The position numbers were made by a program, and so were the translations under genes. This document shows, piece after piece, positions 25,736 through 33,202 of a DNA stretch of 64,000 bases. The stretch's first letter is position 1, and each line of letters begins with the position of its first letter. The notes beneath the pieces were generated by a model. That model saw only the letters and a list, made by a program, of their open reading frames with translations, made no database searches and was not told the DNA's origin. Source of the DNA: Streptomyces sp. MMG1121 (GTDB lineage: Bacteria > Actinomycetota > Actinomycetes > Streptomycetales > Streptomycetaceae); NCBI RefSeq assembly GCF_001280015.1, contig NZ_LGDV01000213.1, forward strand, positions 124,001 through 188,000, given 5' to 3'.

Positions 25736-25810
25736 GGTGAGGTGGTTCTCCCCCGATTCGGCGCCGCGACAACGGCGCGTCGATGTCCGAGTGACACAGA
25801 TGTGCTTGCG

Positions 25811-26314
25811 TCAGAGGTTGGTGAGCTGCTCGCCCTCGCGGTCCTCGATGATGTGGTCCACACACACCGCGAGAATGATCAGCAGCAGCCAGTCCGGGTC
25901 GCTCATCACGTCGACCGCATAGGCGTCCCGGATGGTGAACCAGCGGCGCGAGATGTGTGCCAGGGTGCCGCTGTCGTCCGCGATGTCGAACTCGCGGTCG
26001 AAGAGGTTCCCCGCGATGCGCAGCCGGCGCCCGCCGCGCAGGCTCACCTTGAAGCGGTCCCCGAATATCCGGAACGTCCGCTTGCTGATGCGGCCCACGA
26101 TCTCACCGTTCTGCTTGATGAGGATCGTGTGGTGGAAGGTGAGCGCCTTCTTGACGATGCTCGCCACCTGGTCGCCCCCGGTGTCGACGAAGTCGAACGT
26201 GGTGCGCAGCCGCAGCAGTTTGCGGTTGACCTTGAACAGCTTCTCCCGGTGTTCCGTCTCGACCCAGGCCTCCTCGTGGAAAGCCAGCATGCGGTCGCGT
26301 ATCAGATAACGCAT
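25811..26314 (-). CDS. LURP-one-related (tubby-like fold) protein
   Basis: A 167-residue protein of the LURP-one-related family, a 12-stranded Tubby/scramblase-like barrel. It reads Met-Arg-Tyr-Leu-Ile-Arg-Asp-Arg at the start, then alternating strands with Lys-Leu-Phe-Lys-Val-Asn, Gly-Glu-Ile-Val-Gly-Arg-Ile, Arg-Arg-Trp-Phe-Thr-Ile-Arg-Asp-Ala-Tyr-Ala-Val, and a C-terminal hydrophobic helix (Leu-Leu-Leu-Ile-Ile-Leu-Ala-Val-Cys-Val-Asp). The family function in bacteria is unknown; phospholipid binding has been proposed by structural analogy. ATG 26314 is the family-consistent start; the frame extends to 26527 but overlaps the divergent gene's promoter. Confidence 0.88.
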   Translation of the reverse strand: MRYLIRDRMLAFHEEAWVETEHREKLFKVNRKLLRLRTTFDFVDTGGDQVASIVKKALTFHHTILIKQNGEIVGRISKRTFRIFGDRFKVSLRGGRRLRIAGNLFDREFDIADDSGTLAHISRRWFTIRDAYAVDVMSDPDWLLLIILAVCVDHIIEDREGEQLTNL

Positions 26315-26347
26315 CAGAACCCCGTCCAGATCCGGAGATGGGAAGAA

Positions 26348-26363
26348 TCGCTGTCCGCAGCGA
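26348..26363. promoter_or_regulatory. TCGCTG-N4-CAGCGA dyad in divergent promoter
   Basis: A perfect 6-bp inverted repeat (26348-26353 with 26358-26363) lies in the 110-bp gap between the LURP-one gene and the small secreted-protein gene. An AT-rich TAATAGT tract follows and could be a -10 element. Function is inferred from position only. Confidence 0.3.
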
Positions 26364-26424
26364 TAATAGTTGCGGCGTTGCGCAAGACAGCAACGGCATC
26401 CACACGTGACACGGGGAGACTCGC

Positions 26425-26808
26425 ATGACCCACACACACCGGCAGGGCCGCAAGGGCCGTGCCGTGGCCGTACTGGTGACGCTGCTGCTCGGCCTCGGCC
26501 TGGCGGCGACACCGGCCGCCGCCGCACCGACCGCGGCCAGGCAGAACACGACGACCATCGGTACCGTACGCACCGCGCCGACCCTTCAGGGTGCCGTCTC
26601 CACCATCCGCCTAAGGCACACCACTTCTACACATCACGCGTCGGCGGTCCGTCTCCACAGGACGACGACCAAGAAGAAGAGCTTCCTCAAGAAGCTCGGC
26701 ATCTTCCTCCTGGTCCTCGTGGTCCTCGTGATCCTTTTCATCGTCCTGGCCGTCTGGCTCGTGATCCGCCTCATCCGCCGGGCCTTCCGCGGGAGGCGCG
26801 AGTACTGA
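26425..26808 (+). CDS. Small exported membrane protein, unknown function
   Basis: A 127-residue protein with no recognised family. It has a signal peptide (basic start, Leu/Val core, Ala-Thr-Pro-Ala-Ala-Ala cleavage region at ~32-35) and a Thr/His/Arg-rich linker (~36-80). A Lys-Lys-Lys-Ser-Phe-Leu-Lys-Lys patch is followed by one strong membrane helix and an Arg-rich tail (Ile-Arg-Arg-Ala-Phe-Arg-Gly-Arg-Arg). The start ATG 26425 follows GGGGAG. It is divergent from the LURP-one gene, so the two may share regulation. A membrane-bound His/Thr-rich ectodomain of this size is unusual. Confidence 0.75.
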   Translation: MTHTHRQGRKGRAVAVLVTLLLGLGLAATPAAAAPTAARQNTTTIGTVRTAPTLQGAVSTIRLRHTTSTHHASAVRLHRTTTKKKSFLKKLGIFLLVLVVLVILFIVLAVWLVIRLIRRAFRGRREY

Positions 26809-26862
26809 GGTCCCGGCGCCGCCCGGGCGCACCCGGGTTACCCAGGGCCCAGCCTTCTTCGT

Positions 26863-27807
26863 TCAGCCGGCTCGGCCGATCGTCACGGTGCGGGACCCCG
26901 GGGTGAAGCCGTCGAAGGACTGTGCCCAGGACTCGCCGGGCCAGTAGTAGGTCACCTGGCCTTCGGAGGGCTTGTAGTGGGCGGTGTAGACCGTTCCCGA
27001 CCCCTCGTCGTCCCCGGACCGATACAGCGGCGCCTTCAGCATCGCCGCCACGTCCGTGCCCGCCGCGCGAACGGCCTCCAGGCGCTCCTGGGTCTGGGAG
27101 GACCGCTCCTGTTCGTCAGGCACCGGCAGATGCTGGTGGTTGGCAGCGCAGGCGTCCGGCGCCTCGGTCAAGGGCATGTCCGGTCCCACGAACACCGTCA
27201 CCGCCTCGACCGGGTCGACGAGGGTGACGTTCTGCGGTAGGGAGATCGGCAGGGACCGCAGCTTGCCGACCGCCTCGTCAACGGTGTCACACGTTTCCAG
27301 CAGGTAGCGCAGGACGATGAGGATGGCGAAGCCCGGGCCATGGATGAACCTGCCGCCGAAGGTGAGCGAGACCGCGAGCCCGGCATCGTTCATCCCGTCC
27401 AGCAGGCCCCAGGCCGCGTCCTGCATTCCGATCACCGGGCGCAGGAAGTGGGAGGAGACTATGGTGCCCTCGCATTCGTCGGGGCTGAAGTCGTAGTTGC
27501 GCAGCAGGGTGCCGTTGTCGCCGATCTGCGTGCAGTTCGAAAAGAACGGTCGCAGGTTCGCGAGCGTGAGAAAGGTTTCCCCATCGGGCCGGTCGAGCTG
27601 ACCGGCGAGACGATCGAGCACCGGGACCAATTCCGGCATGTGTGCCTCGAAAAGTCTCCGAGCGCGAACCGCGCCCTCCGGGGTCCGACGCTCCTCGGTC
27701 ATCCACCCCTCACCGAGCGGCCACAGGGCCTGTGCATGGGCAGCCCACTGTCCATCGCTGCCGTCGCCGACCTCGATGGCACGGAAGGTCTTCTGCTGCT
27801 GGCTCAT
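26863..27807 (-). CDS. C45-family autoproteolytic acyltransferase/hydrolase
   Basis: A 314-residue N-terminal-nucleophile hydrolase of the peptidase C45 family (type: acyl-CoA:6-aminopenicillanate acyltransferase). Cleavage is expected between Asn91 and Cys92 (Phe-Ser-Asn-Cys-Thr-Gln-Ile), giving an N-terminal catalytic cysteine. The nearby Arg-Asn-Tyr-Asp-Phe-Ser-Pro and Gly-Met-Asn-Asp-Ala-Gly-Leu-Ala-Val-Ser match the family core. It likely hydrolyses or transfers an acyl group on an amide. It stands alone, with no beta-lactam biosynthetic genes nearby, so a penicillin role is not implied. The start is ATG 27807. Confidence 0.88.
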   Translation of the reverse strand: MSQQQKTFRAIEVGDGSDGQWAAHAQALWPLGEGWMTEERRTPEGAVRARRLFEAHMPELVPVLDRLAGQLDRPDGETFLTLANLRPFFSNCTQIGDNGTLLRNYDFSPDECEGTIVSSHFLRPVIGMQDAAWGLLDGMNDAGLAVSLTFGGRFIHGPGFAILIVLRYLLETCDTVDEAVGKLRSLPISLPQNVTLVDPVEAVTVFVGPDMPLTEAPDACAANHQHLPVPDEQERSSQTQERLEAVRAAGTDVAAMLKAPLYRSGDDEGSGTVYTAHYKPSEGQVTYYWPGESWAQSFDGFTPGSRTVTIGRAG

Positions 27808-28183
27808 GAGTGCCGCTCCCTTGTCGGGGTCAGGTGAAGTGATGGCAACCTAGCTGAATTCGCAGGCAATTCACGATGCCGAGACAGACCTGGACGCGCT
27901 TCAGCTCCATGCCGGGGCGGAAGCCTTGTTCGTACGGGGCATGCCGGATTGCCGGCGTGGTGCAGCGGACCGGGCACGGCAGGGCACCCGCCTGATACCA
28001 GGCACCGGCCGGCGGATGGCAGCGCCAGGCGCATTGATGTGTGATTGGCTTGTGACCGCCCCTGGCGGGCATGCTCAGGGGCAAGTTGATCCGTCGGCAC
28101 CGCCTGGCCCGTCCGCCGTTCGCGTGAGCATGTGTGAGGGGGCAGCGGGAAGCGAAGAGCAGTACGTGCGAATGGAGGCGGTT
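27808..28183. other. Intergenic region with a possible short coding remnant
   Basis: This 376-bp gap has no convincing full gene. On the minus strand, ~27940-27830 has G/C-biased codons ending at a TGA at 27830 (reading Met-Glu-Leu-Lys-Arg-Val-Gln-Val-Cys-Leu-Gly-Ile-Val-Asn), with no ribosome site and no recognised family; it may be a gene tail. The right end holds the promoter and GGAGG ribosome site of the gene at 28184. Confidence 0.35.
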
Positions 28184-28420
28184 GTGGCAGGCTTTCTCGA
28201 CCGGGCCAAGGAACAGGCTCAGAGCGCCCTGAACCAGGGCAAGCAAAAGGTGGACGAGGTCCAGCAACAGCGTGCTGGCAACGATCTGCTGAAGAAGCTC
28301 GGTGCGGCGTACTACGCCGAGCGCCGTGGTTCCGGCACACCGGACGTCACTCAGCAGGCCCTCTCGGCCCTGGAGGCCCACATCTCCGCTCATGGGGACG
28401 GGTTCCTGCCCGGAGCGTGA
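28184..28420 (+). CDS. Small helical hypothetical protein
   Basis: A 78-residue, highly charged, probably all-helical cytosolic protein. Residues 3-35 (Phe-Leu-Asp-Arg-Ala-Lys-Glu-Gln-Ala-Gln, then Lys-Gln-Lys-Val-Asp-Glu-Val) look amphipathic. A second helix includes Leu-Leu-Lys-Lys-Leu-Gly-Ala-Ala-Tyr-Tyr-Ala-Glu and a third Gln-Gln-Ala-Leu-Ser-Ala-Leu-Glu. Similar small proteins are widespread in Streptomyces, with no known function. I chose GTG 28184 because GGAGG lies 5 nt before it; upstream in-frame starts (28172, 27926) lack that spacing. Confidence 0.75.
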   Translation: MAGFLDRAKEQAQSALNQGKQKVDEVQQQRAGNDLLKKLGAAYYAERRGSGTPDVTQQALSALEAHISAHGDGFLPGA

Positions 28421-28696
28421 ACCAGGCCAGTGACAGGCTCCTCCCGGGTCGGATCTCGGCCGCCCTTGCCGCGGCTCGGATGCGGCCGGGACCACGATCC
28501 ACGCCGGTCGTCGCCCAGGTGGCGGGCCTCGGGCCCGGCTGGAGTCACACGTACCGAAGAACGTCGTCCGGGCCGGGCGGTGGAAACACCAGGTCCGGCG
28601 TGGCCAGCCGGCTCCCCGGTCGGCGCAAGGCCGGCGGCCCGCACTCTCGGTGCGGTGTGCGGGCCGCCGGCGGGACGACGCAGGTAGAGCGCCGAC
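28421..28696. other. Gap with no recognisable gene
   Basis: No frame has convincing codon bias or family similarity here. The stretch leads into the regulator remnant that begins near 28697. Confidence 0.4.
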
Positions 28697-29053
28697 CCTG
28701 ACTCCGCCGGGGGCCGCGCCACGAAGCGCCTGCGCCCGCCGCCGAGCAGAGCCATCCCCCAGCTCGAAACCGAGTTCGGTGTCGCCCTCCTCCGACGCAC
28801 GCCCGGCCGGCACGGTGCTGCTGCCCCAGGCGCGGAATCCACCGACGCCGTCGAGCATCTCGGCGCCCGCCTGGCTCCGGCACTTCATCAAGACGCACCC
28901 CGGGCGACCAGCGTCCTGCGCGTAGCGGACCTCGGCGATCCACGCGCCGACGAACGGTGGCGCACGTACTGGACCATCGCCGGGGTCCGCGAGGAACGTG
29001 ACGGGCCGGGTTCGCCCGGACACGGCGCACCAGGGCGCCGAACTCGGCCATGA
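28697..29053 (+). pseudogene. LysR-family helix-turn-helix remnant
   Basis: The plus-strand frame ending at TGA 29051-29053 encodes, around 28715-28810, Gly-Arg-Ala-x-x-Arg-Leu-Arg, Pro-Ser-Arg-Ala-Ile-Pro-Gln-Leu-Glu-Thr-Glu-Phe-Gly-Val-Ala-Leu-Leu-Arg-Arg-Thr. This is the end of the recognition helix and wing of a LysR DNA-binding domain, with a few residues missing. What follows (Arg-Val-Ala-Asp-Leu-Gly-Asp-Pro-Arg-Ala-Asp-Glu-Arg-Trp) is not a LysR effector domain. There is no start codon or ribosome site. I read it as a small surviving piece of a lost regulator. The opposite strand also shows some codon bias, so the coding strand of the right half is uncertain. Confidence 0.4.
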
Positions 29054-29122
29054 CGCCTCCCGCTTCCACGCAGATCTTCCCCACCACAACCCGGCAGCAT
29101 GACGACGTCATATCCCCCTCAC

Positions 29123-29151
29123 CTGTATACGTCGGTCAACGTCATATACAG
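29123..29151. promoter_or_regulatory. CTGTATA-N15-TATACAG dyad upstream of methyltransferase
   Basis: A perfect 7-bp inverted repeat with arms at 29123-29129 and 29145-29151 lies in an AT-rich tract 64 bp before the methyltransferase start. CGTCATAT is also repeated directly at 29106 and 29140. It looks like an operator overlapping the promoter; the binding protein is unknown. Confidence 0.45.
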
Positions 29152-29214
29152 TCTGAGCGACACGCGCCGCCGCTCCAGGGGCGGACCCTGTGGAATCGAA
29201 GGGATGGAGCACGC

Positions 29215-29991
29215 ATGGCCAGCAAGAAGAACCTCGTGGTCAACCGGGGCACGCTCGCGCACAAGGTCCGGTACGCCGTGACCCGGCCGCAGCACATCGG
29301 CCCTTACCTGAAGCGGGCCGCACGGGACCGGTGGCTCGCCTTCAAGCACCCCGACCACGTCGCCTACTACCGCGCCGTCATGGCCTCGGACACCCGCCGC
29401 AACCCCGAGGCCGCGGTCGGCAGCCAGACGCACGAGCGATGGCTGGCGCTGGGACAGATGCAGTTCGACTACCTGTCGCGGCACGGACTCACCCCCGGGT
29501 CCCGCATGCTCGACATCGGCTGCGGCAACCTGCGGGCCGGGTGGCGCTTCATCGAGCACCTCGAACCCGGCCACTACTACGGCATCGACATATCCCCGGA
29601 CATCCTCATCGCCGCGAAGCGGACGCTGACCGCACAGGGACTCCAGGACAAGGTTCCGCATCTGACCATCACGCAGAACCTGACCCTGGACTTCCTGCCC
29701 ACAGGACACTTCGACGTCGTCCACGCGCACAGCGTCTTCTCGCACTCGCCGATCGGCATCATCGACGAGTGCCTCGCCCACGTGGGCCGCGTGCTGGCTC
29801 CCGGCGGCTTCTTCGACTTCACCTTCGATCGCACGTCAGGTGCCGAACACCAGGTCCTGCGCGAGGACTTCTACTACCGCACGGAGACCCTCGTGTCCCT
29901 CGCCGAGAAGCATGGGCTGCATGCCCGCTTCATGGACGACTGGGAGGCGCTCGGACACGGCCAGTCCAAGATCCGCGTCACCGCCGGCTGA
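29215..29991 (+). CDS. Class I SAM-dependent methyltransferase
   Basis: A 258-residue protein with a Rossmann methyltransferase domain at ~85-230. Motif I is Met-Leu-Asp-Ile-Gly-Cys-Gly-Asn-Leu-Arg-Ala-Gly, motif II contains Tyr-Tyr-Gly-Ile-Asp-Ile-Ser, and a post-motif Phe-Asp-Val-Val-His-Ala-His-Ser-Val-Phe-Ser-His is present. The N-terminal 80 residues are basic with a Phe-Lys-His-Pro-Asp-His-Val-Ala-Tyr-Tyr segment. The substrate is unknown; no biosynthetic neighbours are present. The start is ATG 29215 after GGATGGAGC. A well-formed operator dyad upstream suggests specific regulation. Confidence 0.88.
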   Translation: MASKKNLVVNRGTLAHKVRYAVTRPQHIGPYLKRAARDRWLAFKHPDHVAYYRAVMASDTRRNPEAAVGSQTHERWLALGQMQFDYLSRHGLTPGSRMLDIGCGNLRAGWRFIEHLEPGHYYGIDISPDILIAAKRTLTAQGLQDKVPHLTITQNLTLDFLPTGHFDVVHAHSVFSHSPIGIIDECLAHVGRVLAPGGFFDFTFDRTSGAEHQVLREDFYYRTETLVSLAEKHGLHARFMDDWEALGHGQSKIRVTAG

Positions 29992-30058
29992 GCGCACCCG
30001 CCTGCACCGCGCTCACGGCCGGGGTCGCCACCCGTTGCCGCCGTCAACTCAGGCCATG

Positions 30059-30955
30059 TCAAACGGAGTTCGCCGTGCCGGAGTCGCCACCCCGGCGGAG
30101 GCGGAGGGTTACGGCGGTGACGGCGAGGGCACCGAGGAGCGGGAGCAGTTCCTCGTTGTGGACCACTCCGGCGTAGTACCCCGTGACGAGGAACGGTACG
30201 GCGGCACAGGTGAATCGGCCGGCGGTGCGGATCCGGGCGAAGGCCGGGCGGCCTGCCAGGGCCAGGGCGGCGAGCATCGGGACGCCGTAGCGCCAGCAGA
30301 AGACGAGGCCGAGACCGCTCGGGTCGATCACGACAACGGCCGCCAACAGCAGCAGGGCCCAGATCACGAGGGCCACGATCCCGGCGGCACTGCGCACGCG
30401 GCGGGCCGGGCGCAGATCGGGCGGGCAGGCCAGCGGGAGGGCGGCCACCAGGACCGGAGCGAGCAGGAAGGACGCGAATGCGAACGGCTGAGGCAGGTCG
30501 GACCAGAGCCCCAGCGGGGCGACGAAGCAGACGGAGGCGCCCACCATTCCGGCCAGCGCGCACAGCGCACCGGGGACGAAGCGGCCGCCCAGCGCGACGA
30601 CGGCGCCGAGGAGCGCCAGAAGGTAGCAGCCGTTCATGGTGTAGACGAGCGGCGCGAGGAAGGCGGGGTCGCCGATGGCGTACATGTCGCCAAGCGTCGA
30701 GATGAGGTTGAAGGCGGCGTACGCGGCCGTCGCGGCCAGCGCGAAAGGGGCGACCGCGGCGAAGAGCCGGCCACCGGGGTAGGCCGAGCCGACACCGAGA
30801 CGCAGTCGCAGGGCGTGGGCGACGACGTCAGAGGCCTCACGCAGGCGGGCCGTTCGACCGGCCCCCTCGGTCGCCTCCCGGTATGACTCGGCTATCTCGT
30901 CGCCGAACACCCGGCGGAAGTCCGCCGGGTACAAGCGCAGGAGAAAGGAGTTCAT
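30059..30955 (-). CDS. Polytopic membrane protein coupled to PadR regulator
   Basis: A 298-residue protein. The first ~55 residues are a cytosolic Arg/Glu-rich helical domain opening Leu-Leu-Arg-Leu-Tyr-Pro-Ala-Asp-Phe-Arg-Arg-Val-Phe-Gly-Asp-Glu, a motif common in actinobacterial membrane proteins that accompany PadR regulators. About seven hydrophobic segments follow. No transporter motif is recognised. Its ATG overlaps the PadR stop by ATGA (30952-30955), so they are co-translated. Likely a PadR-controlled permease-like or stress membrane protein. Confidence 0.85.
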   Translation of the reverse strand: MNSFLLRLYPADFRRVFGDEIAESYREATEGAGRTARLREASDVVAHALRLRLGVGSAYPGGRLFAAVAPFALAATAAYAAFNLISTLGDMYAIGDPAFLAPLVYTMNGCYLLALLGAVVALGGRFVPGALCALAGMVGASVCFVAPLGLWSDLPQPFAFASFLLAPVLVAALPLACPPDLRPARRVRSAAGIVALVIWALLLLAAVVVIDPSGLGLVFCWRYGVPMLAALALAGRPAFARIRTAGRFTCAAVPFLVTGYYAGVVHNEELLPLLGALAVTAVTLRLRRGGDSGTANSV

Positions 30956-31290
30956 GCGGTGGCCGCCTCCCCGGCTGCGCCCAGGCGCCGGGTGGCCTCG
31001 TGCGCGGTGGCGACCATTCGCTCGGCCTCGGCGGCCAGGACCTGGCGGCCGGCGGAGGTGAGCGTGTAGGTGCGGCGCAGTCGGCTCTCGACGACCTCCT
31101 CCTTGTGCACCTCGATCAGCTCCTGCTGCAGCAGTCGCTCCAGAGCGCCGTACAAGGTGCCGGTCCGCATCGTCACCCGCCCGCCCGAGATCTTCTCCAC
31201 CTCGCGCGCGATCGCATAGCCATGGCGTGGCTCGTCCGCGAGCGCGGTCAGGAGCAGCAGCGTCGGTTCCTGCATCGCACGGTCACTCAT
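30952..31290 (-). CDS. PadR-family transcriptional regulator
   Basis: A 112-residue PadR-type winged helix, with the hallmark Leu-Leu-Leu-Leu-Thr-Ala-Leu-Ala-Asp-Glu-Pro-Arg-His-Gly-Tyr-Ala-Ile-Ala-Arg-Glu-Val at the N-terminus, Thr-Gly-Thr-Leu-Tyr-Gly-Ala-Leu-Glu-Arg-Leu in the recognition region and Arg-Arg-Thr-Tyr-Thr-Leu-Thr in the wing. The C-terminal helix mediates dimerisation. I chose ATG 31290; the frame extends to 31308 but adds a Gly-rich stub. It is the first gene of the two-gene operon with the membrane protein, which it probably represses together with itself. Confidence 0.9.
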   Translation of the reverse strand: MSDRAMQEPTLLLLTALADEPRHGYAIAREVEKISGGRVTMRTGTLYGALERLLQQELIEVHKEEVVESRLRRTYTLTSAGRQVLAAEAERMVATAHEATRRLGAAGEAATA

Positions 31291-31390
31291 GCCCCCACCA
31301 TAAGTCACCCACCGGCATATACCGCCTGGGCGGTGGCGGCCGGGAGGTCAGGCCGGACCCACGACGACGCGGGCCATCACCTTGTCAGGC

Positions 31391-31828
31391 TCAAGAGGGG
31401 ACGACTCCAGGCCGGAACGGTTCGACGCCCACGATGTGCCGCACGCGCTCCGGCTCGACCACGACATGGACCCGCTGCTCGCCTTCGACCAGCCACGGAT
31501 ACCCGTTCAGGCCCAGGTACTTGCGGGCCAGTCGGTCCATGCCGCGCTCGGCCTCCTCGCCCTCCACGAAGCGCACCGCGCGGCCGGAGATCTGCACCCG
31601 GTCGTAGGGGTTCTCGGCGTCGGCGTGCGAGAAGTAGACCCGGGCGTCATTGCGGAGGTTCTCCTCCTTGACCCGGCCGACCGAGGTGTTGAAGACGATC
31701 AGCCCGTCTTCCAGCCCCACCCACATCGGCGTGACATGCGGCGCCCCGTCCGGTGTCACCGTGGCCACGTACCAGAAGTTCGGCTCCTCGAGCCGCTTGC
31801 GTACCAGCTCGGTCAACTCCGCTGCCAT
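31391..31828 (-). CDS. PPOX-class F420-dependent oxidoreductase
   Basis: A 145-residue split-barrel protein of the same superfamily as that at 2716-3117. Visible features are Phe-Trp-Tyr-Val-Ala-Thr-Val, Pro-Asp-Gly-Ala-Pro-His-Val-Thr-Pro-Met-Trp-Val, Lys-Glu-Glu-Asn-Leu-Arg-Asn-Asp-Ala-Arg-Val, and Lys-Tyr-Leu-Gly-Leu-Asn-Gly-Tyr-Pro-Trp near the C-terminus. The last of these fits actinobacterial F420-binding members. It probably uses reduced F420 in the cytosol. ATG 31828 is preceded by AAGGAGCGG. It is divergent from the hydrogenase operon (209-bp gap), so a shared promoter region is possible. Confidence 0.9.
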   Translation of the reverse strand: MAAELTELVRKRLEEPNFWYVATVTPDGAPHVTPMWVGLEDGLIVFNTSVGRVKEENLRNDARVYFSHADAENPYDRVQISGRAVRFVEGEEAERGMDRLARKYLGLNGYPWLVEGEQRVHVVVEPERVRHIVGVEPFRPGVVPS

Positions 31829-31864
31829 GACCGCTCCTTGCCTTGATCATCTCTTGCGGAGCCA

Positions 31865-31875
31865 CTGTGTCACAG
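31865..31875. promoter_or_regulatory. CTGTGTCACAG palindrome in hydrogenase promoter region
   Basis: CTGTG-T-CACAG is a perfect palindrome in the gap between the F420 enzyme and hydrogenase genes, 37 bp upstream of the former. A separate 8-bp GC stem (31957-31973) lies nearer hhyS. Either could be regulatory. The half-site TGTG resembles Crp/Fnr sites, but the spacing does not fit, so the binder is unknown. Confidence 0.3.
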
Positions 31876-32037
31876 CCGTTCTCCTCACGGATCCAGCGGG
31901 CTGTCGGGCCCCGGCGGGACATCGGAACAGCCTCCGTAAGGCCAGATCACACTTACCCGCCGCCCGGCGGCGGTGATACACCGGGAAAAAGGCTGACTCC
32001 AGCCGTTCTGTGCCCTGCGCGGATCCGAGGAGGGCTT

Positions 32038-33120
32038 ATGAACGCCTCGACCGACACTGTGGCCTCATCAGCCGCATTCGCCGATCAGCAGGACAAACCG
32101 ACCGTACACATTCTGTGGATCAACGCCGGGCTGAGCTGCGACGGGGACTCGGTCTCGCTGACCGCCGCGACCCAGCCGAGCATCGAAGAGCTCGCGCTCG
32201 GAGCCCTGCCCGGGCTCCCCAAGGTGGCCGTGCACTGGCCACTGATCGACTTCGAGTGCGGGCCGGTCCAGGGAGCGGACACGTTCATCGAGTGGTTCTT
32301 CAAGGGAGAACGGGGCGAGATCGACCCGTTCGTCCTGGTCGTCGAGGGGTCCATCCCCAACGAGAAGGTCAAGGCGGAGGGGTACTGGTGCGGTTTCGGC
32401 GACGACCCGGAGACCGGCCAGCCGATCACTACCAGCGAGTGGCTCGACCGCCTCACGCCGAAGGCGCTCGCCGTGGTGGCGATGGGCACCTGCGCCACGT
32501 ACGGCGGCATCCACGCGATGGCGGGCAACCCCACCGGTGCGATGGGCGTGCCCGACTATCTGGGCTGGGAATGGAAGTCCCAGGCCGGAATCCCGATCGT
32601 GTGCATCCCGGGCTGTCCGGTGCACCCGGACAACGCCTCGGAGACACTGCTCTACCTGCTCTACCAGGCCACCGGCGCGGCACCCATGATCCCGCTGGAC
32701 GCGGAACTGCGGCCGACCTGGCTCTTCGGCGCCACGGTGCACGAGGGCTGTGACCGGGCCGGATACTACGAACAGGGACAGTTCGCGGAGGAGTACGGAT
32801 CGCCGCAGTGCCTGGTGAAACTGGGCTGCTGGGGCCCCGTGGTCAAGTGCAACGTCCCCAAGCGGGGCTGGATCAACGGGGTCGGCGGCTGCCCGAACGT
32901 CGGCGGTATCTGCATCGCCTGCACGATGCCCGGATTCCCTGACAAGTTCATGCCGTTCATGGACGAACCCCCTGGCGGACACGTCTCCTCGACAGCCAGC
33001 AGCGTCTACGGCTCGGTCGTTCGGCGACTGCGGCACTTCACGGAGAAGACCGTGGACAGGGAACCCAAGTGGCGGACCAAGGGCGAGAAGCTCAGCACCG
33101 GCTACCGGGCGCCATGGTGA
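32038..33120 (+). CDS. hhyS: Group 1h [NiFe] hydrogenase small subunit
   Basis: A 360-residue small subunit carrying the iron-sulfur clusters that pass electrons from the NiFe site. The N-terminus has no Tat signal, so the enzyme is cytosolic or on the inner membrane face, as in other group 1h enzymes. The usual Cys-x2-Cys at the proximal cluster is replaced by Cys34-x2-Asp37, matching the 3Cys/1Asp [4Fe-4S] of the actinobacterial hydrogenase. Further motifs are Met-Gly-Thr-Cys-Ala-Thr-Tyr-Gly-Gly, Pro-Gly-Cys-Pro-Val-His-Pro-Asp, the distal His-Glu-Gly-Cys-Asp-Arg, and medial Gly-Cys-Pro-Asn-Val. Start ATG 32038 has GGAGGG upstream. It is the first gene of the operon. Confidence 0.95.
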   Translation: MNASTDTVASSAAFADQQDKPTVHILWINAGLSCDGDSVSLTAATQPSIEELALGALPGLPKVAVHWPLIDFECGPVQGADTFIEWFFKGERGEIDPFVLVVEGSIPNEKVKAEGYWCGFGDDPETGQPITTSEWLDRLTPKALAVVAMGTCATYGGIHAMAGNPTGAMGVPDYLGWEWKSQAGIPIVCIPGCPVHPDNASETLLYLLYQATGAAPMIPLDAELRPTWLFGATVHEGCDRAGYYEQGQFAEEYGSPQCLVKLGCWGPVVKCNVPKRGWINGVGGCPNVGGICIACTMPGFPDKFMPFMDEPPGGHVSSTASSVYGSVVRRLRHFTEKTVDREPKWRTKGEKLSTGYRAPW

Positions 33121-33202
33121 CCGGCCGGGCGGACACCTGCGCGGACCACGCCACCCGCGTGAGCGCCGCGCACAGCACTCGACAGGAAATCGGAGCGGCA
33201 TC

